Positions 34,459 through 45,516 of a stretch of DNA of 64,000 bases are shown here, piece after piece. Under the pieces are notes generated by a model. The model was not told the DNA's origin, ran no database searches, and saw only the letters and a program-made list of their open reading frames with translations. The stretch is taken from the NCBI GenBank assembly GCA_029255685.2, contig CM055314.2, positions 38,694,790-38,758,789 on the forward strand. Direction: 5' to 3'. The position numbers and the translations under genes were made by a program. The stretch comes from Silene conica. Taxonomy: Eukaryota > Streptophyta > Magnoliopsida > Caryophyllales > Caryophyllaceae. Within the stretch, counting starts at the first letter, position 1; every line of letters begins with the position of its first letter.

Positions 34459-36316
34459 CAAGGCCACGAAATTTTACTTTAGTGTTTTTTATAAGTTTTA
34501 ATTTAAAAATTTTGAAAATTGATTTCTGTCGGCGTGTGGGTCGGTCGACCCATTATTTTGGTCGGTCGACCTCTGCCCGCGTAGGGTTTCTGTTTTTCGG
34601 CAGTTTCTCTTTTGTGTAATCGATCTTGTTTTCGATTCCTGTTTACATATTGTTAATTAATCGATATTCTTGACAATATGTGAACCCTAATTGCTGTTTA
34701 TTTTGATTTACGCGTTTTGAATCAAAGGTTAAAACTTGTTTTGATTAAAAGTGCAGCAATTTCGCGTTTTCAGAAACTCGACTTCGTGTTTTGTGGTCGG
34801 TCGACCCGTTTATTGGGTCGGTCGACCACTCAGCAGTTACAGGAAATTTTTTTTCTGTCAGAAGGTCGGTCGACCTGTTTAATGGGTCGGTCGACCACTC
34901 TGCTGATACAGGAAATTTTTTTTTTTGACAGTAGGTCGGTCGACCCCATAATGAGGTCGGTCGACCACTTCCCTGTAACAGTCGTGTTTTATTTTTCCGA
35001 AAATAACTTGTTTTTATTTTCCCTTGGCCAAAAAGTAATATGCTGTATACGGAAATAGTATATTAATTTTGTGAAACGATTCACTTTCGCATGATACATA
35101 TTATTTTAAAACGGTTTAAGATAATGGATTATTAACTTGTTAAAATTAAAGTTGTTAAAACGGTATAATCACATAATTTTAATCCCGTAAAGGTGGTTTG
35201 GTAAAATTTGTTAATCATAATAACAGTATTATGTCATGTATGAATTTTAATTTTAGTTGATGCATTTTATTTATCGTCCTGTTGAATGCCTTTTGAATGC
35301 TTTCTATAACGTATTTAATTTTGCAAACGGTTGTAACTTAGTGTGGCCTTAGAAGATTGTGTTACCGTAATGATGGAACACAGTCTTGTTTGTAATTTTG
35401 AGATCTTGAATCTCCGTTTTGGGTTTTTGCCATGTAATTACTTTTGTATTTAAATTAGAATGTAAATTGGGTTATATTTGTAATTTAAATTAGTAACTTT
35501 GTGAAGACCAAAGACGGAGACCGGATGCTCACTCCCGCTGCAAAGACCAAGATGGAACATCAAGACAAGCTTTTAGGGTCCAACGGTGGATTCCAAGTTG
35601 TTTTATGTTTATTTTGGTAGGATAGGCCACACTAGGACTTTTTATTTACGTTTATCGCATTTATTTTATGCTTTCATCGATAATAGCTTGCATCATATTC
35701 CGCCTAAAACCAAACCACCTATAACATGCCTGAAAACTGACTCATGTAGAGGTTACGCGTTACTTTTCTGTGACAATACAAATGTCACATGTCAATTGCA
35801 AAGCCATAACTTTATTTCATTCATTCACGCATATGCTAGATATTAGTTCACTTCAAATCGATAAATATAAGTTGATGGGGTCTTCCTCGTATGACCAAAA
35901 ATTGAGAATAGTCTTTATAAATCAGACTCCCATGAATCCCTTCTTCGTCGGTAGGCATAATATGACCCCTTCTACGTCGGGTAAGTGGGAACAGATGATT
36001 TATTTTATCTCAACATCATGGTCACTCGATACTATCTAGCGAGTGAGATGGACTAATAGATAGGATTTACGGAAATCTATCGACCAAGAGTTCCAACGGT
36101 GGAATTAGCCAAACTATGGGCTTATCAATATACGGAAATTGAGTCTTGGGATCGTTTATATAATTCTTGAGGGAGATCAATTATATAAATGCATGAGTCT
36201 ACGAGTTTAAATGCAATTTAATATAGACTTAAATCACAACAATGAGTTGCTTATTTGGTTATGTTTTATCTTCTTTTCAGTGTAGAACACGTTCAAATTA
36301 AACTGCTGTATAACTA
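34459..36316 (+). mobile_element. E7 5' leader
   Basis: Untranslated region of about 1.86 kb, largely collinear with the E8 leader (37893-39625) but with GGTCGGTCGACC repeats where E8 has CACTCGATCGAGTG. Short upstream frames have no recognisable product. Confidence 0.9.
34539..34966 (+). repeat. GGTCGGTCGACC repeat cluster in the E7 leader
   Basis: Eight copies in four pairs: 34539/34560, 34795/34816, 34864/34885 and 34934/34955. Members of a pair start 21 bases apart, joined by a nine-base AT-rich spacer. Each contains the palindrome GGTCGACC. The first pair and the later three pairs occupy the positions of the two palindrome groups in the E8 leader. Confidence 0.92.
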
Positions 36317-36966
36317 ATGGCTAGTGAAGACCCAATGCCAAGTGCCAAGCTAGCACGTGAATCCTGGCTAAAAGCCTTCATTGACTCCATGAATCAGTCT
36401 ACTAGACTGAGGAATGATGGGTCAAACTTTTCTGACTGGGAGATAGCACTACGGAATGCTGCCATTGCTGACGGAAAGCTCAAATACTTAACTGAGCCCA
36501 TTCCGGCACACCCAGGAACTGGAGCTAGAGCTAACGAAGTTCGCGCTCATAGCGACTTCATCATGGAAGCGGATGCGATAAAGAACGTACTCATCTATGC
36601 AATGGAATCAAATTTGCAAAGACGCTTCATAACCCATGGTGCAAACAAGATTTTCACCACGCTCACTAACGAATTCTCAAAAGCTCCGAGAATCATTTTT
36701 TATGAGCATACCTGTCGCTTCTTTGAGGCGAAACTCCAGAAGGGCCAAGCGGTTAGCCCACATATTCTTCACATGATTGAGAATATCGAGAAACTGGAGG
36801 CCCTAAATGTTGGAGATTGTGTCCTCCACATGTAGTGTGATAACGTCATTGAACATACCCTTGTACGGACAAGTGGGAGATTGTTGGGGCTGGTGTCCTT
36901 GACAATTAAGTACAATGACTTATTAAATCTCTTTAAGGATCACAAGGGCATACTTCTGTATTATTA

Positions 36967-37050
36967 CCAGTTGATCCACGTTTATCAATAACGGTTGGCT
37001 TGCTAGATAAGTTTGACGTTATTGTCATACGGATGGCGGTGGTCAACTGG
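36967..37050 (+). promoter_or_regulatory. Nested inverted repeat in the E8 LTR (U3 hairpin)
   Basis: Outer arms CCAGTTGATC and GGTCAACTGG (one wobble pair), inner arms CAATAACG and CGTTATTG. The counterparts in E1 (2239-2321), E4 (14219-14302), E7 and E10 (53111-53190) keep the pairing with different bases. Confidence 0.75.
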
Positions 37051-37505
37051 TCCCTATACGTCACACCTATAGGACACGTTTGAGAGATGTGAAGGTATGA
37101 AAATACAGTCACATTTTGCCGGATATGACTAAACGGTTAGTCAGAGGTATTGACTATTAAATTAGTCAATAAGATGTTGAGAATTATTATTTAATACGGA
37201 TTAAATAATTTTAGCTAATACGGATTACAAGATTAATTCGTAAATTAAATATAAACAGTTATATTTAATTAAATATTATATTCGCAAATTAATATAAACA
37301 GTTATATTAATTTAGGTAATTATACAATATCGTATTTTATCAGACCGTTATTAATATATCGACTGTATTAATATCTGATAACATGTTACGATTTATAAAT
37401 TAAACCCGCGAATAAATAATAGCTAAATTGGGTCAAATCACGCATTGGGATAAGGTAAGAGTGGAAAGCCCACTCCTACCCAAACCCTAGTTTCGGCCGA
37501 AATAA

Positions 37506-37534
37506 CTATATAAGGAGGAGGACTCTCCTTATAT
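37506..37534 (+). promoter_or_regulatory. Probable TATA box with overlapping inverted repeat, E8 LTR
   Basis: CTATATAAGG (37506-37515) is a good plant TATA box, about 370 bases before the LTR end. It forms one arm of ATATAAGGAG/CTCCTTATAT (37508-37534). The same site in E4 and E7 keeps the pairing but has weaker TATA-like sequence. The same element lies in the 3' LTR at 45144-45172. Promoter use is inferred. Confidence 0.65.
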
Positions 37535-37880
37535 CAGTTACTCTTGTGGCACTGTAACATAATTCTCAAGTAAAATTAGGGTTTTGAGAGCACTCTTCTC
37601 CCAAAACCTCAGATCTCACATCTAAAACCTCAAGGGCTCTCCCTATATTGCAAGGCAATTGGAGAGGATTTCTAGCACACGCGGCCACGTCTCAGACTAA
37701 GTCTTGGGTGCAAGTTATAGGAGGGAATTTGCATTAATTCCTGTTCTTAGGCCTTTTGCGCGAGGACTAAAGGTTGTACTTCTTATCTCATGTTTTTAAT
37801 CTTATGACAATATTCACAATTGCATATTTCATTATAATCCTGCAATTTTTAGGGTGAATACGCGTTTTATTCCCCACAAG

Positions 37881-37892
37881 TGGTATCAGAGC
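37881..37892 (+). promoter_or_regulatory. E8 primer binding site
   Basis: TGGTATCAGAGC, two bases after the LTR, complementary to initiator-Met tRNA. Confidence 0.94.
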
Positions 37893-39625
37893 CTTAGGCC
37901 ATGAAATTTTTACAATTGTGTCTTTCATAAAATCAAAATTTTGAGAAAACCGTGCATCTGCCTAGGCACTCGATCGAGTCCCTGTGACACTCGATCGAGT
38001 GCCCCCGTACCAGGCTGCCGTGCGTGTGATTTTTGTGAGAAATCGATCTTGTTTTTCGATTATAATTTGCATATTGTTAATTAATCGATATTTTTAGCAA
38101 TATGTAAATCTTTTGTTGTTGTTTATATATGATTTACAAGTTTTAAATCCAAGTTATAAACTCGTTTTAATGTAAAAGTGCAGCGATTTGCAAATTTAAT
38201 AAGCCACTCGATCGAGCCCTGCTGCACTCGATCGAGTGACCCTGACACTCGATCGAGTGCTCCTGTTACTCGATCGAGTGCTCTCGTTTCGGGGTATTAA
38301 TTTTCGAAAATAACTCGTTTTCTTATTTTCACATGGCTTAAAATAATATACTGTATACGGAAATAGTATATTATTTAGTGAAACGGTTCACCCTCGTTTG
38401 ATACATATTGTTTTTAAAACAGTTTAAAACAATGGATTATATGTTTATTAAAATTGGTGATTAAAACGGTATAGTCACTTAATTTTAATCTTAAAAGGTG
38501 GTTTGGTATAAATTTATTAATCATAATAACGGTATTATGTCATGTATAAATTGTTTTTAGTTGATGCATTTTATTTATCGTCTTGTGAATGCCTTGAATG
38601 CTTTCAATAACGTATTTAATTTTGCAAACGGTTGTAACTTAGTGTGGCCTTAGAAGATTGTGTCACCGTAATGAAGGGACACGATCTTGCTTGTAATTTT
38701 GAGATCTTGAATCTCCGTTTTGGGTTTTTGCCATGTAATTACTTTTGTATTTAAATTAGAATGTATCTAGGATTACTTTTGTAATTTAAATTAGTAATTT
38801 TGTGAAGACCAAAGACAAGACGGAGACCGGATGCTCACTCCCGCTGCAAGGACCAAGATGGAACATCAAGACAAGCTTCTAGGGTCCAACAGTGGATTCC
38901 AAGTTGTTTTATGTTTATTTTGGTAGGATAGGCCACACTAGGACTTTTATTTACGTTTATTGCATTTATCTTTACGCTTTCATCGATAATAGCTTGCATC
39001 ATATTCCGCCTAAAAACCAAACCACCTATATCATGCCTGAAAACTGACTCATGTAGAGGTCTCGCGTTAGTTTTCTGTGACAATACAGATGTCACATGTC
39101 ATTTATAGCCATCACTTTATTTAATTCATTCACGCAATGCTAGTTTTTAGTTCACTTAAATATGAATAAATAAAAGTTGATGGGGTCTTCCTCGTATAAC
39201 CAAAAATTGAGATTAGTCTTTATAAATCAGCCTCCCATGAATCCCTTCTTCGTCGGTAGGCATAATATGACCCCTTCTACGTCGGGTAAGTGGGAACAGA
39301 TGATTTATTTTATCTCAACATCATGGTCACTCGATAATATTCCAGTGACTGAGATGGACTAATAGATAGGATTTACGGAAATCTATCGACCAAGAGTTCC
39401 AACGATTGGAATTAGCCAAACTGTGGGCTTATCAATATACGGAAATTGAGTCTTGGGATCGTTTATATAATTCTTGAGGGAGATCAATTATATAAATGCA
39501 TGAGTCTACGAGTTTAAATTCAATTTAATATAGACTTAAAATCACAACAATAAGTTGCTTATATGGTTTTGTTTTATCTTCTTTTCAGTGTAGAACACGT
39601 TCATTAAAACTGCTGTAAAACTAAA
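37893..39625 (+). mobile_element. E8 5' leader, about 1.7 kb
   Basis: Long untranslated leader with several upstream ATGs before gag. Conserved with E4 and E7 (for example GATCGTTTATATAATTCTTG near 39458). It holds the palindrome cluster at 37967-38280. No coding function recognised. Confidence 0.9.
37967..38280 (+). repeat. CACTCGATCGAGTG palindrome cluster in the E8 leader
   Basis: Six copies: two near 37967-38001 (the first ends GAGTC) and four near 38205-38280 at roughly 21-base spacing. Most are perfect 14-base palindromes. Positions relative to the primer site match the GGTCGGTCGACC clusters of E7. Confidence 0.92.
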
Positions 39626-42600
39626 ATGGCTGGTGAAGACCCAATGCCAAGTGCCAAGCTAGCACGTGAATCCTGGCTAAAAGCCTTCATGGACTCCATG
39701 AATCAGTCAACTAGACTGAGGAATGATGGGTCAAACTTCTCTGACTGGGAGGCAGCACTACGGAATGCTGCCATTGCTGACGAAAAGCTCAAGTTCTTAA
39801 CTGAGCCCATTCCGCCAAACCCAGGAACTGGAGCTAGAGCCAACGAAATTCGCGCTCATAGCGATTTCGTTATGGAAGCGGGTGCGATAAAGAACGTACT
39901 CATCTATGCAATGGAATCCAATTTGCAAAGACGCTTCATAACCCATGGTGCAAACAAGATTTTCACCACGCTCACTAACGAATTCTCCAAGGCTCCGAGA
40001 ATCGTTTCTTATGAGCATACCTGTCGCTTCTTTGAGGCGAAACTCCAGAAGGGCCAAGCTGTTAGCCCACATATTCTCAACATGATTGAGAATATCGAGA
40101 AACTGGAGTCCCTAAACTGCAAGATCAGTGAGAACATTATCGTTGATCGCATGCTTCATTCGCTTCATGACGGGTTCGCCCTCTTTAGGGCCAACTACTA
40201 CATGAACGACATGAAGAAGACTCCCCATGAGCTCCACTCCCTTCTCGTACAGACTGAGAAGGATCTTAAGTTGAGTGGGAGTCTTAAGCAGGATGTTCTC
40301 ATGATCTCCAGTAAGGGGAAAGGTAAAGGGAAGGCTAAAGCTCAGGGCGACCTAGCAGTAGGTAAGCCCAGGTTCAAGAAACCAGGATTTACAAGGAGTG
40401 GGCCTGGTGAGTCGAGTAACTCACAAGGCAAGACAAAGAGCAAGGATACAAGCATGGAATGTCACCATTGCCACAAGACTGGGCATTGGAGGCGCTCCTG
40501 CCCCGTGTATCGCGAGGACATTAAAGCAGGCCGTGTTACTCCTGTTGGTATGTCTTCTTCTTCTTTTATTCACATGATTGAGATTAACCACGCAAGTTGC
40601 GGAACTTGGGTACTTGATACTGGTTGTGGTTCTCATCTATGTAATCATGTGCAGGGCCTCCGAAACCAAGAACCCCTAATCAAGGGTGAGGTGGACCTGC
40701 GTGTCGGGAATGGAGCACGTGTGGCTGCAGTCTCGAAGGGAACATACGTAATCCAGCTTCCAAGTGGATTCGAGTTATTTTTGTATAACTGTTATTATGT
40801 TCCTAGTTTATCCAAAAACATTATTTCAGTTTCTGCACTTGACAAACTCGGATTTTCATTTGTAATAGAGAATAATAGCTGTATTTTCTCTTTGCACAAT
40901 ATGATTTATGGCAAGGCAGTTTCCATGAATGGAATTTATGTTTTAGATCAAACTACCGAGATATTACATGTGAATAATAAAAGAATAAAGGTAGGTGACA
41001 AAGATCAAACTTACCTATGGCATTGTCGTATGGGACACATAAATGAGAAACGCGTTAAACAGCTCATACAGAATGGAGCTATTTCGCCCTTTGATTTCGA
41101 ATCATATGGCACGTGTGAATCATGTCTCATCGGCAAAATGACTCGTATTTCCTTCAAAGGTGTTGGAATGCGCGCTGCCGACCTATTAGGACTCATACAT
41201 ACGGACGTATGTGGCCCTATGTCGATCAACGCACGAGATGGCTATAGGTATTTCATCACTTTCACGGATGATTTAAGTAGATATGGCTATGTCTACTTAA
41301 TGAAGCACAAAAGTGAATCCTTTGACAAGTTCAAAGAATACCAGAATCGGGTACAGAACCAGCTGGGTAGAAAGATTAAAGCACTACGCTCGGATCGTGG
41401 TGGTGAGTATCTTTCACGCGAGTTTGATCAACACCTAAAAGACTGTGGGATCGTACTACAGTTGACTCCACCTGGAACACCACAATTAAATGGTGTGTCC
41501 GAACGGAGAAATCGAACTTTACTTGATATGGTTCGATCCATGATGAGTCACACCGTTGTGCCTGATTCATTGTGGGGCTATGCTCTTTTGTCAGCCGCTC
41601 TAATTCTTAACCGAAGTCCGTCTAAAGCTGTTGACAAGACTCCATTCGAGCTATGGAAGGGAACGGTCCCTAACTTGTCCTTTATTCGGGTTTGGGGCTG
41701 CGAGGCTTATGTCAAGTGGAGACACGAGGATAAGCTCGGCCCGCGATCGGTCAAGACATACTTTATAGGCTATCCAAAGGGAACGTTTGGTCATTACTTC
41801 TACTCGCCTACCGAACAACGTGTTTTTGTTGCGGCTAGTGCGACGTTCTTAGAGAAAGAATTTCTCGAGAACAAGTCGAGTAATAGAACCTTCGAGTTAT
41901 CGGAGGTTCAAGAACCAACTACCGAGCAACCATTGGAGGAAACAGTACCTCCAACCGAGGCTGCGGTAGATATCCCTGAGGAACCTAGGAGGTCGGGAAG
42001 AGTCTCTATTCCACCGGACAGATACATTGGTATGGTCGAGGAACACGATACAGATGACGTCTTACTCCTAGAGGGTAATGAACCCACAACCTATAAAGGT
42101 GCCATGACCAGTTCTGACTCAAAGCTATGGCTAGAAGCCATGCAATCCGAGATGGACTCCATGTATGAGAACAACGTGTGGGATCTTGTGGACCTACCTG
42201 CAAAGGTACGTCCCCTTCAATGCAAATGGCTTTACAAGATAAAGCATGCCGTGGAAGGACAACAAGATATCCATAAGGCTAGACTAGTTGCTAAAGGTTT
42301 CACCCAAGTGCCAGGCTTGCACTACGATGAGATCTTTGCACCCGTAGTCATGCTACGTTCCATTCGGATTATCTTAGCGATCGCCGCATTTCATGACTAT
42401 GAAATATGGCAAATGGACGTTAAAACCGCCTTCTTAAACGGTTATTTGGAGGAAGAGTTGTACATGGTACAACCCGAGGGTTTTATCAATTCAGCACATC
42501 CTAAGAAAGTTTGCAAGCTTAAGCGTTCCATCTATGGACTTAAGCAAGCATCGCGGAGTTGGAATCATCGCTTCGACCAAGTGATAAAAGAGAATGGGTT

Positions 42601-43657
42601 CATTCGATCAGTCGAGGAACCATGTCTCTATATCAAGTCGAGTGGGAGTAAGATCGTATTCCTAGTACTGTATGTCGATGACATACTCTTGATTGGGAAT
42701 GACATACCTCTCTTATCTTCGGTTAAAGCATGGTTGAAAAACCACTTCCAGATGAAAGATCTGGGAGAGGCACAAAGAATTTTGGGCATCCGTATCTACA
42801 GGGATAGATCACGACGGATGTTGTCTCTCAGTCAGGAGTCTTATATAGAGAAGATTCTGGAGAGATTCAGTATGACGAACTCCAAGAAGGGGTTCCTTCC
42901 TATGACTCCTGGGCTTCACTTGAGCAAGTCTCAAGAAGCTAAGTCAGTGGAAGAGAAAGAGCGCATGAGTCGGATTCCTTATGCTTCGGCAATAGGATCG
43001 ATCATGTATGCCATGATATGCACACGTCCTGACGTTGCATATGCATTGAGTATGACAAGTCGATTCCAAGCTCATCCAGGTGAACAACACTGGATGGCCG
43101 TGAAAAACATTCTTAAGTACCTACGGAGGACTAAAGATTGGGGATTGACTTTTGGAGGCGACTCGACGCTCTGCGCCACGGGTTACGCAGATGCTAGCTT
43201 CCAAACAGATCGAGATGACTCGAAATCTCAGTCTGGATTTGTCTTTACTCTTAATGGCGCTGCTGTCAGCTGGAAAAGTTCTAAACAGAGTGTTACAGCA
43301 GATTCTACGACTGAGTCCGAGTACTATGCCGCCTCAGAAGCAGCTAAGGAAGCCATATGGATGCGTCAATTCTTACAAGGACTATCAGTAGTGCCTAGTT
43401 CGAATGACCCAATCACCGTCTATTGTGACAATAGCGGTGCCATCTTCCAAGCTAAGGAGCATAAATCTAGCAGCAAGGCTAGGCATGTACAACGGAAAGC
43501 TCATCTAATCCGGGATTACGTGGAGCAAAAGGAGATTTTCATTGAAAAGATCGCTACGGATGACAACATAGCTGATCCTCTCACAAAAGCATTACCACGT
43601 GATAAGCATGAAGGGCACATTCATTCCATGGGAATTGGATGTGTTCCTAAGTTGTAG
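39626..43657 (+). CDS. E8 intact copia gag-pol polyprotein, 1343 residues
   Basis: Starts at ATG 39626 (MAGEDPMPSA), the same site as in E4; TAG at 43655-43657. Gag occupies about 1-270, with a Lys-rich stretch (230-250) before the zinc knuckle C279-C282-H287-C292. The aspartic protease motif is LDTGCGSHLC (catalytic D331). The integrase has the zinc site H466, H471, C497, C500 and catalytic D527, D590, E626 (D,D35E spacing kept). Reverse transcriptase has VKTAFLNGYLEEELYM (932-947) and YVDD (1016-1019). RNase H has YADAS (D1189), STTESEY and YCDNSGA (D1268), ending at the residue [10 protein letters not shown] region. Order PR-IN-RT-RH is diagnostic of Ty1/copia. All catalytic residues I can check are present. 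The sequence most resembles the Tork/Angela group, a lineage call from memory. Confidence 0.97.
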   Translation: MAGEDPMPSAKLARESWLKAFMDSMNQSTRLRNDGSNFSDWEAALRNAAIADEKLKFLTEPIPPNPGTGARANEIRAHSDFVMEAGAIKNVLIYAMESNLQRRFITHGANKIFTTLTNEFSKAPRIVSYEHTCRFFEAKLQKGQAVSPHILNMIENIEKLESLNCKISENIIVDRMLHSLHDGFALFRANYYMNDMKKTPHELHSLLVQTEKDLKLSGSLKQDVLMISSKGKGKGKAKAQGDLAVGKPRFKKPGFTRSGPGESSNSQGKTKSKDTSMECHHCHKTGHWRRSCPVYREDIKAGRVTPVGMSSSSFIHMIEINHASCGTWVLDTGCGSHLCNHVQGLRNQEPLIKGEVDLRVGNGARVAAVSKGTYVIQLPSGFELFLYNCYYVPSLSKNIISVSALDKLGFSFVIENNSCIFSLHNMIYGKAVSMNGIYVLDQTTEILHVNNKRIKVGDKDQTYLWHCRMGHINEKRVKQLIQNGAISPFDFESYGTCESCLIGKMTRISFKGVGMRAADLLGLIHTDVCGPMSINARDGYRYFITFTDDLSRYGYVYLMKHKSESFDKFKEYQNRVQNQLGRKIKALRSDRGGEYLSREFDQHLKDCGIVLQLTPPGTPQLNGVSERRNRTLLDMVRSMMSHTVVPDSLWGYALLSAALILNRSPSKAVDKTPFELWKGTVPNLSFIRVWGCEAYVKWRHEDKLGPRSVKTYFIGYPKGTFGHYFYSPTEQRVFVAASATFLEKEFLENKSSNRTFELSEVQEPTTEQPLEETVPPTEAAVDIPEEPRRSGRVSIPPDRYIGMVEEHDTDDVLLLEGNEPTTYKGAMTSSDSKLWLEAMQSEMDSMYENNVWDLVDLPAKVRPLQCKWLYKIKHAVEGQQDIHKARLVAKGFTQVPGLHYDEIFAPVVMLRSIRIILAIAAFHDYEIWQMDVKTAFLNGYLEEELYMVQPEGFINSAHPKKVCKLKRSIYGLKQASRSWNHRFDQVIKENGFIRSVEEPCLYIKSSGSKIVFLVLYVDDILLIGNDIPLLSSVKAWLKNHFQMKDLGEAQRILGIRIYRDRSRRMLSLSQESYIEKILERFSMTNSKKGFLPMTPGLHLSKSQEAKSVEEKERMSRIPYASAIGSIMYAMICTRPDVAYALSMTSRFQAHPGEQHWMAVKNILKYLRRTKDWGLTFGGDSTLCATGYADASFQTDRDDSKSQSGFVFTLNGAAVSWKSSKQSVTADSTTESEYYAASEAAKEAIWMRQFLQGLSVVPSSNDPITVYCDNSGAIFQAKEHKSSSKARHVQRKAHLIRDYVEQKEIFIEKIATDDNIADPLTKALPRDKHEGHIHSMGIGCVPKL

Positions 43658-44445
43658 TACTCTTTTATGAATTCATGTAATAATTCATTTTCTCGTGTAC
43701 TCTATTCAACCTTATTGTTATGATATAAAATGTTTTGTTTTTCATGTGGAATTGTACGCCAATTTTGAACACCACAAAGTGAACTGATTAACATTACATC
43801 GTTTTGGTCCTTGATTACCCACTTGAGCTGATAACTCAGGTAATCATTTTGTGACGTTGGTTGATGGTGGGTTCAACGAGCCATAAGTCACGTGGATGAC
43901 TGACCAATCACAAAGGCGAGTTATACGGATATCTCGTAGGACACCCCGTGACACCGTTATGGAGTCCTAAATGTTTTATAACATTGGGTGCCAGGTCGTG
44001 GATAGGACCTCCATAGTGTTCCTTAGAGTCGAGTCTTTTGACTTTCAACTGTTTCTTGAGATTAAGACAGATTTTGGGTAACTTTGGTTTCTTTCCCACG
44101 GTCACCGTAACAGGGGCCAAGAGGATTTTTTCTGGGTTATTTCATGCTGGGCGATATCGGCAGGATTCGAGTTGAGGGAAATATCCAAACCCTTATCAGG
44201 ATTTTATCATTTCTCAGGGCCACTCGAGGAGTAGTAACTGAAATGCATGGCCATGCTCGAATACAGATTCGTTTTATCAGTTAAGTTACTCTCTAGTCGG
44301 GGAAACCACTCTTGATACAGATCGCTTGTGAGATACGACCTTTGCGAATGCGGATTTGCAAATTGTCTTACATTGAGTGGGAGAAATTTTAAAAGGATAT
44401 GAGATTCGGTTATCGCACCTACACTTGTACGGACAAGTGGGAGAT
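43658..44445 (+). mobile_element. E8 3' untranslated region with polypurine tract
   Basis: 788 bases between gag-pol and the 3' LTR. The polypurine tract ACAAGTGGGAGAT directly precedes the LTR (44433-44445). Two antisense frames, 43908-44120 (70 codons) and 44207-44494 (95 codons, entering the LTR), are open here and, for the 70-codon one, in every other copy in the window. No known domain; probably shared by descent. Confidence 0.85.
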
Positions 44446-45516
44446 TGTTGGAGATTGTGTCCTCCACATGTAGTGTGATAACGTCATTGAACATACCCTT
44501 GTACGGACAAGTGGGAGATTGTTGGGGCTGGTGTCCTTGACAATTAAGTACAATGACTTATTAAATCTCTTTAAGGATCACAAGGGCATACTTCTGTATT
44601 ATTACCAGTTGATCCACGTTTATCAATAACGGTTGGCTTGCTAGATAAGTTTGACGTTATTGTCATACGGATGGCGGTGGTCAACTGGTCCCTATACGTC
44701 ACACCTATAGGACACGTTTGAGAGATGTGAAGGTATGAAAATACAGTCACATTTTGCCGGATATGACTAAACGGTTAGTCAGAGGTATTGACTATTAAAT
44801 TAGTCAATAAGATGTTGAGAATTATTATTTAATACGGATTAAATAATTTTAGCTAATACGGATTACAAGATTAATTCGTAAATTAAATATAAACAGTTAT
44901 ATTTAATTAAATATTATATTCGCAAATTAATATAAACAGTTATATTAATTTAGGTAATTATACAATATCGTATTTTATCAGACCGTTATTAATATATCGA
45001 CTGTATTAATATCTGATAACATGTTACGATTTATAAATTAAACCCGCGAATAAATAATAGCTAAATTGGGTCAAATCACGCATTGGGATAAGGTAAGAGT
45101 GGAAAGCCCACTCCTACCCAAACCCTAGTTTCGGCCGAAATAACTATATAAGGAGGAGGACTCTCCTTATATCAGTTACTCTTGTGGCACTGTAACATAA
45201 TTCTCAAGTAAAATTAGGGTTTTGAGAGCACTCTTCTCCCAAAACCTCAGATCTCACATCTAAAACCTCAAGGGCTCTCCCTATATTGCAAGGCAATTGG
45301 AGAGGATTTCTAGCACACGCGGCCACGTCTCAGACTAAGTCTTGGGTGCAAGTTATAGGAGGGAATTTGCATTAATTCCTGTTCTTAGGCCTTTTGCGCG
45401 AGGACTAAAGGTTGTACTTCTTATCTCATGTTTTTAATCTTATGACAATATTCACAATTGCATATTTCATTATAATCCTGCAATTTTTAGGGTGAATACG
45501 CGTTTTATTCCCCACA
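44446..45516 (+). repeat. E8 3' LTR, 1071 bp
   Basis: Same length as the 5' LTR, and I found no mismatch by eye. Followed by the CTAAA target copy and the continuation of the E7 gag frame. Confidence 0.95.

Larger units (their letters stand above)
36808..37878 (+). repeat. E8 5' LTR, 1071 bp (long form)
   Basis: Starts TGTTGGAGATTG; the inner start TGTTGGGG is at 36882. Ends CCCCACA at 37878. It contains the U3 inverted repeat at 36967-37050 and the TATA-region inverted repeat at 37508-37534. Confidence 0.95.

Noticed and set aside
24410..38280. Regular short palindromic repeats in copia leaders, superficially like a CRISPR array
   Set aside because: Eukaryotic retroelement leaders, repeats only 12-14 bases, spacers not unique or evenly sized, and no cas genes.
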